Assembly (NCBI RefSeq): GCF_030403775.1
Contig: NZ_JAQMWQ010000010.1
Coordinates: forward strand, 93,008 to 157,007
Origin: Paenibacillus sp. BSR1-1
Lineage (GTDB): Bacteria; Bacillota; Bacilli; Bacillales; Cytobacillaceae
Length of the DNA stretch: 64,000 bases
Direction: 5' to 3'
The position numbers and the translations under genes are program-made. This document shows positions 23,491 to 33,347 of this stretch, one piece after another. The notes beneath the pieces are model-generated. The model was not told the origin of the DNA. It worked only from the letters and a program-made list of their open reading frames with translations, and did not search any database. The number at the start of each line of letters is the position of its first letter. Positions within the stretch are counted from its first letter, which is position 1.

Positions 23491-24720
23491 TTGACTCAGG
23501 CATTAACAAGCAAGAAAATCGTTATTCTTGAAGAAGAAAGTGTTACATTTCCGCAGGGGTTTAAAGCAGGCGGCTTACATTGCGGGATTAAACGTAAGAG
23601 ACTCGACCTCGGTTACATAGTTTCCGAAAAACCAGCTGTAGCTGCCGGTGTATATACAACGAACATTTTTCAAGCTGCACCACTTTTAGTAACACAGGAA
23701 AGTATCGCAAAAGAAAATAAAATTCAGGCAATCATAGTGAATTCTGGAAATGCCAATGCTTGTACGGGGGAGCAAGGCTTAAAGGACGCATATGAGATGC
23801 AAAAAGGATTTGCAGCTGAACTTGGGGTTCAGGAGCACTTAGTTGCAGTAACCTCAACGGGTGTAATTGGTGAACTATTACCAATGGATAAAGTGAATTC
23901 GGGAATTAAGCAGATTCTCGATAAAGAAAATGAAAATGAATTATTTTTTAAGCAAGCGATTCTTACAACCGATACTTGCATAAAGCAGATTGCGGTACAA
24001 CTTCAAATCGACGGAAAAACAATTAGCATCGGCGGAGCTGCCAAAGGGTCAGGGATGATCCACCCGAATATGGCAACCATGCTTGGCTTCGTTACGACAG
24101 ATGCAAACATTGCCCACGAAGACCTGCTATTTGCATTAAAAGATGTAACGAATCAAACCTTTAATATGATTACCGTAGACGGTGATACCAGCACGAATGA
24201 TATGGTTTTAGTAATGGCCAATGGCCTAGCGGAAAACAATCCGCTTACAAAGGACCATCCGGATTGGGAAGTCTTCAAAGAAGGATTAAAAATAGTTTGT
24301 GAGTCCCTTGCAAAGAAAATTGCCAGAGACGGTGAAGGCGCAACAAAGCTGGTTGAAGTTCAAGTTAACGGAGCATTCAACACAGCTGAAGCTTCAGCAG
24401 TAGGTAAATCAATTATCTCTTCCAATCTTGTAAAAACCGCAATTTATGGAACGGATCCTAACTGGGGCAGAATCGTAACGGCAGCAGGCTATAGCGGAGT
24501 CCCTCTTGAACCGAATAAACTAAAGGTTTCCATAGGAACATATACAGTTTTTGAAAATGGATTACCAAGTTCCTTTGTTGAAGAAGATGTGAAGCAATAT
24601 TTAGAACAAGAAAATGTCAAAATCTATATTGATTTAAATCAAGGTGATTCCAGTGCTACTGCTTGGGGATGCGATTTAACATATGATTATGTGAAAATCA
24701 ATGCATCCTACCGCACTTAA
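23491..24720 (+). CDS. argJ: Ornithine acetyltransferase / N-acetylglutamate synthase
   Basis: 409 aa. Transfers the acetyl group of N-acetylornithine to glutamate, giving ornithine and recycling acetylglutamate; such operons therefore need no argE. Self-cleaves before the nucleophile Thr196 in HPNMATMLGF; the AKGSGMIHPN context and the DPNWGRIVTAAGYSG segment are also family marks. TTG 23491 lies 8 nt after AAGGGGG and gives the usual length; an upstream in-frame ATG lacks a ribosome site. Confidence 0.95.
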   Translation: MTQALTSKKIVILEEESVTFPQGFKAGGLHCGIKRKRLDLGYIVSEKPAVAAGVYTTNIFQAAPLLVTQESIAKENKIQAIIVNSGNANACTGEQGLKDAYEMQKGFAAELGVQEHLVAVTSTGVIGELLPMDKVNSGIKQILDKENENELFFKQAILTTDTCIKQIAVQLQIDGKTISIGGAAKGSGMIHPNMATMLGFVTTDANIAHEDLLFALKDVTNQTFNMITVDGDTSTNDMVLVMANGLAENNPLTKDHPDWEVFKEGLKIVCESLAKKIARDGEGATKLVEVQVNGAFNTAEASAVGKSIISSNLVKTAIYGTDPNWGRIVTAAGYSGVPLEPNKLKVSIGTYTVFENGLPSSFVEEDVKQYLEQENVKIYIDLNQGDSSATAWGCDLTYDYVKINASYRT

Positions 24721-24734
24721 GGGGGGCAGGTAAA

Positions 24735-25532
24735 ATGAAATACTTAGTCATTAAGTGCGGCGGAAGTGTGTTAGATAATCTGCCAAGATCATTTTATGAA
24801 GATGTAGTTAAAATGCTTGAAGCTGGTGAGTGGACGCCGATTATTGTACATGGCGGCGGCCCTCTTATTACATCTTTATTGAAATCCCTAAATGTCCAAA
24901 CCACATTTATTAATGGTTTAAGAGTAACTAATCATGAGGTCCTTGATGTTGTTGAAATGGTTTTAAGCGGATCCGTTAATAAACAGGTCGTCAGAAATAT
25001 AATTGAAGTAGGCGGAAATGCTATTGGTGTCAGCGGAGTTGATGGAAGCTTGCTGCAAGCAGTCCCAACGCAAAACGCCGAAACGCTGGGTTTTGTTGGC
25101 GAAGTAACGGGGGTTAACAAAAAAGTTCTCGAAGGAATTATTTCTCAGGGAAATATTCCGGTAATATCTCCAATTGGAATAGATGCCAGCGGTCAACGCT
25201 ATAACATTAACGGTGACATTGCAGCCTCAGCAATTGCTAAGGCTCTAGGAGCAAATCTTTGTTTTATCAGTGACATTCCTGGGATATTAGTCGAAAAAGA
25301 TGGCGCTAAAACAAAGCTTGATAAAGTGTCTAAGGCAGTTATAGAAGAAATGATTGATAATCAAACTATTTATGGCGGAATGATTCCAAAGGTAAAAGCT
25401 GCGATTGACGGACTTGTTCACAACATTCCCGAAGTTGGAATCATCAACGGATTCGATAAAAATAGTCTTATAGATTATACCGACGGTAAAAGGGTCGGAA
25501 CAAAAATTGTGTTAGATGAGGAGATTGCGTAA
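24735..25532 (+). CDS. argB: Acetylglutamate kinase
   Basis: 265 aa. Phosphorylates N-acetylglutamate. Amino-acid-kinase fold with VIKCGGSV at the N-terminus (Lys for phosphate), HGGGPLI, the RVTNHEVLDVVEMV substrate loop and NINGD/GGMIPKV. The stop overlaps the argD start by one base (TAATG), showing coupling. Lacks the N-terminal helix of arginine-inhibited hexameric kinases, so feedback inhibition through that element is not expected. Confidence 0.95.
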   Translation: MKYLVIKCGGSVLDNLPRSFYEDVVKMLEAGEWTPIIVHGGGPLITSLLKSLNVQTTFINGLRVTNHEVLDVVEMVLSGSVNKQVVRNIIEVGGNAIGVSGVDGSLLQAVPTQNAETLGFVGEVTGVNKKVLEGIISQGNIPVISPIGIDASGQRYNINGDIAASAIAKALGANLCFISDIPGILVEKDGAKTKLDKVSKAVIEEMIDNQTIYGGMIPKVKAAIDGLVHNIPEVGIINGFDKNSLIDYTDGKRVGTKIVLDEEIA

Positions 25533-26731
25533 TGTCAAATACTACTTCCGTTTCCCAAATCTCGCCTGTGATGGCTACCTACGGACGCTTTCCTGTCACA
25601 CTTGTAAAAGGGAAGGGAAGCTACGTATGGGATGATCAAGATAACCAGTTCTTAGATTTCACTTCAGGAATCGCTACATGTAACCTAGGGCATGTTCCCA
25701 ATGCTGTAAAAGAAAAACTGGAAGAACAGCTGCAAAATCTTTGGCACTGTTCGAATTTATACAACATTCCAAATCAAGAGCAACTGGCTGCGCTTCTTAC
25801 AGCAAACAGCTGTGGCGACCTAGTCTTCTTTTGCAACAGCGGTGCAGAAGCAAACGAAGCGGCCATCAAGCTGGCTAGAAGATACTCTAACAAAGTGAAA
25901 GGGAATGAGTCACCTACAATTGTAACTTTTAAGCAATCTTTCCATGGCAGAACGTTAGGAACATTAACAGCTACCGGTCAGGAAAAAATTCAGCACGGCT
26001 TTGCACCATTAATGCCTGGATTTAGTTACCTGCCGTTTAATGATATTGATGCACTTGATGAGCTTTACAGCATTAAACCAGCTGCAGTACTTTTAGAACT
26101 TGTCCAAGGAGAAGGCGGCGTAATTCCAGCAGCCCAAGAATGGGTTGAAAAAATCGCACAGATTTGCAAAGAGAATGATATCCTTCTTATGGTCGACGAA
26201 ATCCAAACAGGGATCGGCAGAACAGGAACTCTTTTTGCGTATGAGCAATACTCTATTGAGCCGGATGTAATCAGTATCGCCAAAGGTCTTGGATCAGGAT
26301 TTCCTATCGGGGCCATTATCGCCAAGGAAGAAGCGGCAAAAGGCTTTGAACCAGGCAGCCATGGCAGCACCTTTGGCGGAAACCCATTAGCAACTGCCGC
26401 TGGTCTGGCAACTCTTACACATATAATTGAAACAAACCTATTAGAACAAGTTAAAGTAATTTCAGAGTACTTAGACTCTCAGCTTCAGAATCTGAAAGAA
26501 AAGTACTCTTTTATAAAGGATATTCGTGGAAAAGGCCTTCTAAAAGGCTTGGTTGTCGAAATTAACGCCCTAGAAATTGTCCAAAAGGCGATAACGAATG
26601 AACTGTTGATATTAACAGCAGGCCCAAATGTAGTACGGATTTTACCACCATTGACTGCCTCAAAAGAGGAAATAAATGAATTTATTATCAAGTTGGAAAG
26701 AACATTCCAAAGTATGGAGAAAGGCGAGTGA
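25532..26731 (+). CDS. argD: Acetylornithine aminotransferase
   Basis: 399 aa, PLP-dependent class III aminotransferase converting N-acetylglutamate semialdehyde to N-acetylornithine with glutamate as donor. PLP-lysine Lys251 in SIAKGLGSGFPIG, with the VDEIQTGIGRTG cofactor motif, FHGRTLGT and CNSGAEANEAAIKLAR. Start ATG 25532 is coupled to the argB stop. Confidence 0.95.
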   Translation: MSNTTSVSQISPVMATYGRFPVTLVKGKGSYVWDDQDNQFLDFTSGIATCNLGHVPNAVKEKLEEQLQNLWHCSNLYNIPNQEQLAALLTANSCGDLVFFCNSGAEANEAAIKLARRYSNKVKGNESPTIVTFKQSFHGRTLGTLTATGQEKIQHGFAPLMPGFSYLPFNDIDALDELYSIKPAAVLLELVQGEGGVIPAAQEWVEKIAQICKENDILLMVDEIQTGIGRTGTLFAYEQYSIEPDVISIAKGLGSGFPIGAIIAKEEAAKGFEPGSHGSTFGGNPLATAAGLATLTHIIETNLLEQVKVISEYLDSQLQNLKEKYSFIKDIRGKGLLKGLVVEINALEIVQKAITNELLILTAGPNVVRILPPLTASKEEINEFIIKLERTFQSMEKGE

Positions 26732-26736
26732 GTGTT

Positions 26737-27813
26737 TTGAAACAAGGATATCTTACTTTGGAAACGGGAGAAGTATTTGAAGGAATATTAATTGGTGCCC
26801 AAAAGGATTCTCTCGGAGAAGTCGTTTTTAATACGAGTATGACCGGCTACCAAGAAATCATTACCGACCCTTCATATGCCGGACAAATCATTACATTTTG
26901 TTACCCGATAATTGGAAATTACGGTGTTAATGCGCTCGATGATGAAAGTATTTCCCCAGCTTTGGCTGGAGTAGTAATTGGGGATTTATGTGAAATGCCG
27001 AGCCATTATCAATCGATTAATAAATTTTCCGAAAAACTAAAGCAGGCAGGTGTCCCAGGGATTGCCGGAGTGGATACTCGACTTCTTGTCAAAACCATTC
27101 GAAGCCGCGGAACCGTTAAAGGATATTTAAGTACAAAAAAGCAAGCACAATTTTTAGATACTGAAAAAGCACCACTATGGGTGGAAAAAGTATCGACGGA
27201 AAAGATTCAATTTTTCAAAAACAATGGACCGCATGTTGTATTAATCGATTTCGGTTATAAAAAATCGATTCTGAATGCACTTTTAGAGGAAGGCTGTTCC
27301 GTTACAATCGTGCCTTATAATACTTCGTATGAAAAAATTAAAGCATTGAATCCGGATGGGGTCTTACTCTCAAATGGTCCTGGAGATCCGATGGCACTAC
27401 AGAAGTACTTTTCGGAAATAAAAAAGATTAGTCAGTACTTCCCAACACTCGGAATTTGCTTAGGGCATCAGTTAATCGCCTTGGCATATGGTGCGAAAAC
27501 CACAAAACTTGCATACGGCCACCGCGGCGGCAATCATCCTGTTAAAGAATTGCGAACAGGAAAAGTGAAAATGACAGCCCAAAATCATGGCTTTGTGGTC
27601 GTGGATGAAAGCATCGATTGTCAGGTATTTGATATTACTTACCGTAATGTGAATGACCAATCAATTGAAGGATTAAAGCATCAAAGCTATCCAATCCAAA
27701 CTGTTCAATTCCATCCTGAAGCCCATCCGGGCCCAAGTGATACAGAATATATCTTAAAAGATTTCGTAACCCAGATAGCTTCACTAGGAGAGACTCGCTA
27801 TGCCTTTAAATAA
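26737..27813 (+). CDS. carA: Carbamoyl-phosphate synthase, small (glutaminase) subunit, arginine-linked
   Basis: 358 aa. Hydrolyses glutamine and passes ammonia to CarB. Class I glutamine amidotransferase domain with nucleophile Cys241 in GICLGHQ and His/Glu in VQFHPEAHPGP; the N-terminal CarA domain has FNTSMTGYQE. TTG 26737 matches the usual CarA N-terminus; GTG 26728, overlapping the argD stop, is the alternative. Its place inside the arg operon marks it as the arginine enzyme, as in B. subtilis, separate from the pyrimidine pyrAA/AB pair. Confidence 0.94.
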   Translation: MKQGYLTLETGEVFEGILIGAQKDSLGEVVFNTSMTGYQEIITDPSYAGQIITFCYPIIGNYGVNALDDESISPALAGVVIGDLCEMPSHYQSINKFSEKLKQAGVPGIAGVDTRLLVKTIRSRGTVKGYLSTKKQAQFLDTEKAPLWVEKVSTEKIQFFKNNGPHVVLIDFGYKKSILNALLEEGCSVTIVPYNTSYEKIKALNPDGVLLSNGPGDPMALQKYFSEIKKISQYFPTLGICLGHQLIALAYGAKTTKLAYGHRGGNHPVKELRTGKVKMTAQNHGFVVVDESIDCQVFDITYRNVNDQSIEGLKHQSYPIQTVQFHPEAHPGPSDTEYILKDFVTQIASLGETRYAFK

Positions 27814-30800
27814 AAACTTAAAAAAAGTACTAGTAATCGGATCAGGCCCGATTGTTATCGGTCAGGCAGCAGAATTTGACTATGCAGGAACACAAGCTTG
27901 TATTGCTCTTAAGGAAGAGGGATTAGAAGTCGTTTTAATTAACAATAATCCTGCTACCATCATGACGGATGAAGCCGTAGCCGATAAGGTGTATATTGAA
28001 CCATTGAATGTTGAAACGATTGAAAAAATCATCCAGAAGGAAAAGCCGGATGGAATCATCGGTACCCTTGGCGGGCAAACTGGATTAAATTTAACAGTAC
28101 AATTATATGAACAGAATATATTAGAAAAATACAATGTAGAATTGCTTGGAACCTCAGTAGAGTCAATCAAAAAAGGGGAAGATCGTGAAAAGTTCCGTAA
28201 TTTGATGCTTCAGATTAGCGAACCAATTCCAGAATCAGCAATCATTCACAGCTACGATGAAGGCGTAGCATTTGTTAACAAAATTGGTTTTCCTGTTATT
28301 ATCCGTCCAGCTTATACACTTGGAGGAGATGGAGGCGGTTTTGCCCACAATGCTGAGGAACTTGAAATCGTTCTGAAAAAGGGTTTAGCTGCAAGTCCGA
28401 TCCAACAAGTATTAGTTGAACGCAGTATCAAAGGCTGGAAGGAAATCGAATACGAAGTCATGAGAGATGCCAATGATACCTGCATCATAGTTTGTAATAT
28501 GGAAAACATGGACCCAGTTGGTGTCCATACAGGTGACTCCATTGTAGTTGCGCCATCACAAACCTTGACAGATGTTCAGTATCAGATGCTCCGTGATTGC
28601 TCCCTAAAGGTCATTCGTGAATTAGGGATTATCGGAGGTTGTAATATCCAGTTTGCGCTTCATCCTGAATCCAACCAGTACTACATCATTGAAGTAAATC
28701 CGAGGGTTAGCCGTTCATCTGCTTTGGCATCTAAAGCTACCGGCTATCCAATAGCAAGAATGGCAGCAAAATGCGCGATCGGCTATCACTTAGATGAGAT
28801 TGTGAATCCGATAACAGGCAACACCTTTGCTTCGTTTGAGCCAGCGATTGATTATATTGTGGTAAAACTGCCGCGCTTTCCATTTGACAAATTTCCTGAA
28901 GCCGATCGGACATTAGGGACGCAAATGAAAGCAACTGGGGAAGTCATGGCCATTGATCGGACATTTGAAGGTGCTTTGAATAAAGCAATCAGGTCGATGG
29001 AAATGAATGTACACGGTCTTTGCTTAGAGACAAATAAGTCATTAACAGAATCATCCATCATTGACCTCCTTAAAACAGCGAATGACCGACGTCTCTTTAT
29101 TATTGCTGAAGCATTCAAAAGAGGGATTTCTTTTGAAAAAATTCAACAGCTGACCCAGATTGATCCATGGTTTTTGCACAAAATTAATTCAATCGTTGCT
29201 TTAGAAAAGGAATTAGCTTTATATCATTGGAGCGAAGTTCCCGTTACCCTGCTGAAGCAGGCAAAGCGAAATAATATTGCTGATAAGCTCTTATCGCAAA
29301 TTTACAATATTCCTGAAAAACAAGTGAGAAGCAAATGGAAGGAACTGAATTGGAAACCAGGCTATAAGATGGTAGATACATGCTCGGCTGAATTTGATGC
29401 CGTTACTCCATACTATTACTCTACCTGGCATGGATTTGATGAAGTGGAAATCACCAACAAGAAGAAGATTCTTGTCATCGGTTCAGGACCAATAAGAATT
29501 GGCCAAGGGATTGAGTTCGATTACTGCTCGGTTCATGCAGCAAAAGCAATAAAGAAAAAAGGTTTTGAAGCTGTTGTAATAAATAATAACCCAGAAACTG
29601 TCAGCACCGACTATTCAGTTGCAGATCGACTATATTTTGAACCCCTTGCGGCTGAAGATGTTCTGCATGTCATTGAAAAGGAAAAAGTTGAAGGGGTCTT
29701 AATTCAGTTCGGCGGGCAGACGGCGATTAATCTTGCACATGATTTAGAAGAAGAAGGGGTAAAAATCCTAGGCACATCAGTTCAGAATGTAGATCGATTA
29801 GAAGACCGGAAAGAATTTTATCAGCTTCTAGAGGATTTAAAAATTCCTCATATTGAAGGAAAAACCGCCGATACCACAGAAAAACTGGTTGAAGCAGCGG
29901 GAGAATTAGGCTACCCAGTTCTCGTAAGACCATCTTACGTGATTGGCGGACAATCGATGTTTACCATTTTTTCAGAAGAGGAACTAAGAGGTTACACGAA
30001 GCAGCTTGAAAATAACTCAAGCGAAAAAATGTGGCCGTTATTAGTAGATAAGTTTATGCCCGGACTAGAATGCGAGATTGATGTGATTAGTGATGGGGAA
30101 TCGATTGTGGTACCTGGAATCTTTGAACATATCGAAAAAGCAGGTGTTCACTCAGGCGATAGTATATCAGTCTTTCCACCAATTTCATTATCAGAAAAAC
30201 AAAAAGAAACATTAATAGATTATGCAAGCAGGATCGCAAAGACTACGCCGATTGTTGGAATGATGAATATTCAGTTTGTTATTTATAAAAATCAAGTCTA
30301 TGTATTAGAGGTAAACCCGAGGTCATCAAGAACGGTGCCTATTATCAGCAAAGTAACGGGAGCTCCGATGATTGAGTGGGCGACGAGTGTACAATTAGGC
30401 GAATCCTTAAGTGAATTGTGTCTGAACCAAGGATTAATGCCAGAGCCAAATTATTTTTCTGTGAAAGCACCTATTTTTTCATCCAGTAAATTAAAGGGTG
30501 TGGACCATGTACTTGGACCTGAGATGAAGTCAACAGGTGAAGCGCTTGGAATGGGTCTGACCTATCAAGAAGCCCTTAATAAGGCAATACCAGCTTTAGA
30601 GGGGAAAATAGAAGATAAATATATTTTATGTTCCATTTCTGATCGAGAAAAGCCGGCTAGTCTTCCAATAGTTAAAGAGCTTTTAGAAAAAAAGTTTAAA
30701 TTAGCGGCAACAGAAGGAACAGCATTATTTTTTGAAATAAATGGCATCCCTGTTGATAAAGTAGTAAGGGATGATCAGGATATTAACCACCTTTTCCGTA

Positions 30801-31036
30801 ATCAGAAAATGAAGGCAGTCATTAATCTGCCAAACCAAGGCCGAAATAAACTGAAATTTGGTTTTCAAATTCGGGAGCAGGCGATACGGTATAAGGTGCC
30901 GGTTTACACACATTTGGATACGGTGGAAGCGACCATTGGTTTACAAAAAGGTCCGATTACTAATCTTGATGTCCGCTCAGTAAGCGAATTTTACAATTTG
31001 AATGAAAGAGGTGCCGTTCATGCTAGAAGCCATTAA
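27800..31036 (+). CDS. carB: Carbamoyl-phosphate synthase, large subunit, arginine-linked
   Basis: 1078 aa. Two homologous ATP-grasp halves (about 1-550 and 550-930). Each opens with VIGSGPI-IGQ-EFDY and carries GG-DGGG / RPSYVIGGQ and EVNPRVSRSSAL / EVNPRSSRT motifs. A C-terminal MGS-like allosteric domain follows. Makes carbamoyl phosphate from bicarbonate, ammonia and two ATP for ArgF. Start ATG 27800 overlaps carA by 14 bp with AGGAGA upstream. Slightly longer than my memory of B. subtilis arginine CarB (about 1030), near the E. coli length. Confidence 0.95.
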   Translation: MPLNKNLKKVLVIGSGPIVIGQAAEFDYAGTQACIALKEEGLEVVLINNNPATIMTDEAVADKVYIEPLNVETIEKIIQKEKPDGIIGTLGGQTGLNLTVQLYEQNILEKYNVELLGTSVESIKKGEDREKFRNLMLQISEPIPESAIIHSYDEGVAFVNKIGFPVIIRPAYTLGGDGGGFAHNAEELEIVLKKGLAASPIQQVLVERSIKGWKEIEYEVMRDANDTCIIVCNMENMDPVGVHTGDSIVVAPSQTLTDVQYQMLRDCSLKVIRELGIIGGCNIQFALHPESNQYYIIEVNPRVSRSSALASKATGYPIARMAAKCAIGYHLDEIVNPITGNTFASFEPAIDYIVVKLPRFPFDKFPEADRTLGTQMKATGEVMAIDRTFEGALNKAIRSMEMNVHGLCLETNKSLTESSIIDLLKTANDRRLFIIAEAFKRGISFEKIQQLTQIDPWFLHKINSIVALEKELALYHWSEVPVTLLKQAKRNNIADKLLSQIYNIPEKQVRSKWKELNWKPGYKMVDTCSAEFDAVTPYYYSTWHGFDEVEITNKKKILVIGSGPIRIGQGIEFDYCSVHAAKAIKKKGFEAVVINNNPETVSTDYSVADRLYFEPLAAEDVLHVIEKEKVEGVLIQFGGQTAINLAHDLEEEGVKILGTSVQNVDRLEDRKEFYQLLEDLKIPHIEGKTADTTEKLVEAAGELGYPVLVRPSYVIGGQSMFTIFSEEELRGYTKQLENNSSEKMWPLLVDKFMPGLECEIDVISDGESIVVPGIFEHIEKAGVHSGDSISVFPPISLSEKQKETLIDYASRIAKTTPIVGMMNIQFVIYKNQVYVLEVNPRSSRTVPIISKVTGAPMIEWATSVQLGESLSELCLNQGLMPEPNYFSVKAPIFSSSKLKGVDHVLGPEMKSTGEALGMGLTYQEALNKAIPALEGKIEDKYILCSISDREKPASLPIVKELLEKKFKLAATEGTALFFEINGIPVDKVVRDDQDINHLFRNQKMKAVINLPNQGRNKLKFGFQIREQAIRYKVPVYTHLDTVEATIGLQKGPITNLDVRSVSEFYNLNERGAVHARSH

Positions 31037-31985
31037 GTTGAACGAGAATAAATTACAATTTAAAGGAAAAGATTTTTTACAGCTTTCTGACTTCAGTCCA
31101 GAGGAAATCCTATTTCTTCTGGATGAGGCTCAGGAACTGAAGGCTATGCAAAAACAGGGTAAACCACATCCATACTTAAGCGGGAAAGTATTGGGAATGA
31201 TATTTGAAAAATCTTCGACACGTACTAGGGTATCCTTTGAAGTTGGCATGCTTCAGCTCGGGGGCCATGCGATATTCTTAAGTTCACGTGATATTCAGCT
31301 TGGAAGAGGCGAAAGTATTTCCGATACGGCAAAAGTATTATCGCGCTATGTTGATGGCTTAATGATCCGTACTTTTGGCCATGAATCGGTTGAAGAATTA
31401 GCAGAGCATGCTTCTATCCCCGTTATTAATGGTTTAACGGATTTGCAGCATCCAACCCAAGTAATGGCAGACCTTTTAACCATACTTGAACATAAAGGAA
31501 AATTGGCCGGATTAAAGCTTTGCTATATTGGGGACGGAAACAATAATATGGCACATTCCTTAATGGAAGGCGCGGTGAAAGTGGGAATGGATATTAGCAT
31601 TGCCAGTCCCCCTGGATATTTGCCTAATGGAAAAATTACTGAAAAGGCAATTAAAGTAGGAAAACAATATGGCGGCACAGTTATGATTACCAATGATCCA
31701 GTTGAAGCTGTGAAGGGTGCCGATGTCATTGTGACTGATGTATGGACCAGTATGGGTCAGGAAGAAGAAACAGAAAAGAGACTTAAGGATTTCGCATCCT
31801 ATCAGGTTAATAAAGAGCTTTGTCAGTATGCCAAAGATGATTTCATCTTCTTGCACTGTTTACCGGCACATCCCGGTGAAGAGGTAACGGCCGAAATCAT
31901 TGACGGGCCACATTCCGTTGTTTTTGATGAAGCAGAAAACCGTTTACACGCACAAAAAGCAATTTTAAAATTATTACTAGCATAA
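31020..31985 (+). CDS. argF: Ornithine carbamoyltransferase
   Basis: 321 aa. Joins carbamoyl phosphate and ornithine to citrulline. Carbamoyl-phosphate loop SSTRTRVSFE, HPTQVMADLLT and the ornithine-binding catalytic FLHCLPAHPGEE are all present. ATG 31020 lies about 7 nt after AAAGAGGTG and overlaps carB by 17 bp. Last gene of the first arg transcription unit; no hairpin separates it from argG, so readthrough is possible. Confidence 0.95.
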   Translation: MLEAIKLNENKLQFKGKDFLQLSDFSPEEILFLLDEAQELKAMQKQGKPHPYLSGKVLGMIFEKSSTRTRVSFEVGMLQLGGHAIFLSSRDIQLGRGESISDTAKVLSRYVDGLMIRTFGHESVEELAEHASIPVINGLTDLQHPTQVMADLLTILEHKGKLAGLKLCYIGDGNNNMAHSLMEGAVKVGMDISIASPPGYLPNGKITEKAIKVGKQYGGTVMITNDPVEAVKGADVIVTDVWTSMGQEEETEKRLKDFASYQVNKELCQYAKDDFIFLHCLPAHPGEEVTAEIIDGPHSVVFDEAENRLHAQKAILKLLLA

Positions 31986-32010
31986 TAGTATTTATTTTTT
32001 TGAGATATAG

Positions 32011-32044
32011 TGTATAATAATTCTATAGATTGAATAATAATACA
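32011..32044. promoter_or_regulatory. Tandem ARG boxes and -10 region upstream of argG
   Basis: TGTATAATAATTCT (32011-32024) and TGAATAATAATACA (32031-32044), again 20 bp apart, nearly repeat the argC operator. TATAAT (32013-32018) within the first box is a likely -10; the -35 is weak. Repression by ArgR/AhrC is expected. Confidence 0.65.
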
Positions 32045-32068
32045 CACAAACGTAAGGAGATATTAAAA

Positions 32069-33280
32069 ATGGCGAAAGAGAAAATTGTTTTAGCCTATTC
32101 AGGCGGTTTAGATACTTCGGTTTCGGTTAAATGGATTCAGGAAAAATACGGATATGATGTTATTGCATTAGGTCTGGATGTTGGTGAAGGAAAAGATCTT
32201 GAAGCAATTAAAAATAAAGCCTTAAACGTTGGCGCTATAAAAGCCATCATGATCGATGCTAAAGAATTATTAGCAAAGGAGTATATTCTTCCTGCTTTAA
32301 AGGCGAATTGCTTATATGAAGGGAAATACCCGCTTTCATCTGCTCTTTCACGCCCATTAATTTCAAAATTACTAGTTGAGGTTGCAGAACAAGAGGGTGC
32401 TGCAGCAGTAGCACACGGCTGTACAGGTAAAGGAAATGACCAGGTTCGCTTTGAGGTTTCTGTTCAAGCATTGAACCCTAGTTTAAAAGTGGTCGCTCCG
32501 GTTCGTGAATGGGGCATGACACGTGATGAGGAAATTAAGTATGCGCAGGAAAACGGTATTCCAATCCCTGTTGATTTGGATAATCCATTCTCAATTGATG
32601 CTAATATCTGGGGACGTGCCTGTGAGGCAGGAGTTCTTGAAGATCCATGGGCAGAAGCACCTGAAGAAGCATACGACTGGACAAATCCTATTGAACTAAC
32701 TCCAGACCAGGCGGAGTATGTTGAAATTGAATTTGAACAAGGGGTTCCTGTTGCACTTAATGGTGAAAAACTTCCTTTAGTGCAATTAATCGAAGCGTTG
32801 AACACTCTTGGCGGCAAACATGGTGTAGGCCGAATTGATCATATTGAAAATAGATTAGTAGGAATCAAATCGCGCGAAGTCTATGAAAATCCTGCTGCGT
32901 TAATTTTAATTAATGCACATAAGGAATTAGAGTTTTTAACATTGACTCGTGAGGTAACACAATTTAAAACACAGGTTGAGCAGCAGATGGCAAAGATTAT
33001 TTATGAAGGCCTTTGGTATTCACCCATTAAACCAGCTCTTGATGCGTTTATTAATGAAACACAAAAAACCGTTACTGGAACAATTCGCGTGAAGCTTCAT
33101 AAAGGCAGTCATACTGTTGTTGGACGTAAATCCCCATACAGCCTTTATAACGAAGAACTAGCAACCTATGCAAAAGGTGACGCATTCGACCACAATGCAG
33201 CAGTTGGTTTTATTAAACTATGGGGACTGCCAACAAAGGTTTATTCAGAGGTAACTAAAAAAGAATCAGTTTTAAAATAA
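32069..33280 (+). CDS. argG: Argininosuccinate synthase
   Basis: 403 aa. Condenses citrulline and aspartate using ATP. PP-loop [28 protein letters not shown], and the [22 protein letters not shown] segment. ATG 32069 lies 8 nt after AAGGAGA; an in-frame upstream ATG has no site. Cotranscribed with argH. In B. subtilis argGH is a separate locus; here it directly follows argCJBD-carAB-argF. Confidence 0.96.
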   Translation: MAKEKIVLAYSGGLDTSVSVKWIQEKYGYDVIALGLDVGEGKDLEAIKNKALNVGAIKAIMIDAKELLAKEYILPALKANCLYEGKYPLSSALSRPLISKLLVEVAEQEGAAAVAHGCTGKGNDQVRFEVSVQALNPSLKVVAPVREWGMTRDEEIKYAQENGIPIPVDLDNPFSIDANIWGRACEAGVLEDPWAEAPEEAYDWTNPIELTPDQAEYVEIEFEQGVPVALNGEKLPLVQLIEALNTLGGKHGVGRIDHIENRLVGIKSREVYENPAALILINAHKELEFLTLTREVTQFKTQVEQQMAKIIYEGLWYSPIKPALDAFINETQKTVTGTIRVKLHKGSHTVVGRKSPYSLYNEELATYAKGDAFDHNAAVGFIKLWGLPTKVYSEVTKKESVLK

Positions 33281-33289
33281 TTCTAAAGC

Positions 33290-33315
33290 GCCCTCGAAGC
33301 CAAAATTTCGAGGGC
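33290..33315 (+). other. Hairpin between argG and argH
   Basis: GCCCTCGAA/TTCGAGGGC, a 9-bp perfect stem with an 8-nt loop but no T tract, so more likely an mRNA processing or stability element than a terminator. Confidence 0.5.
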
Positions 33316-33347
33316 AAACTTCTTAGAGGAAGTAAGGGGGAGCACTG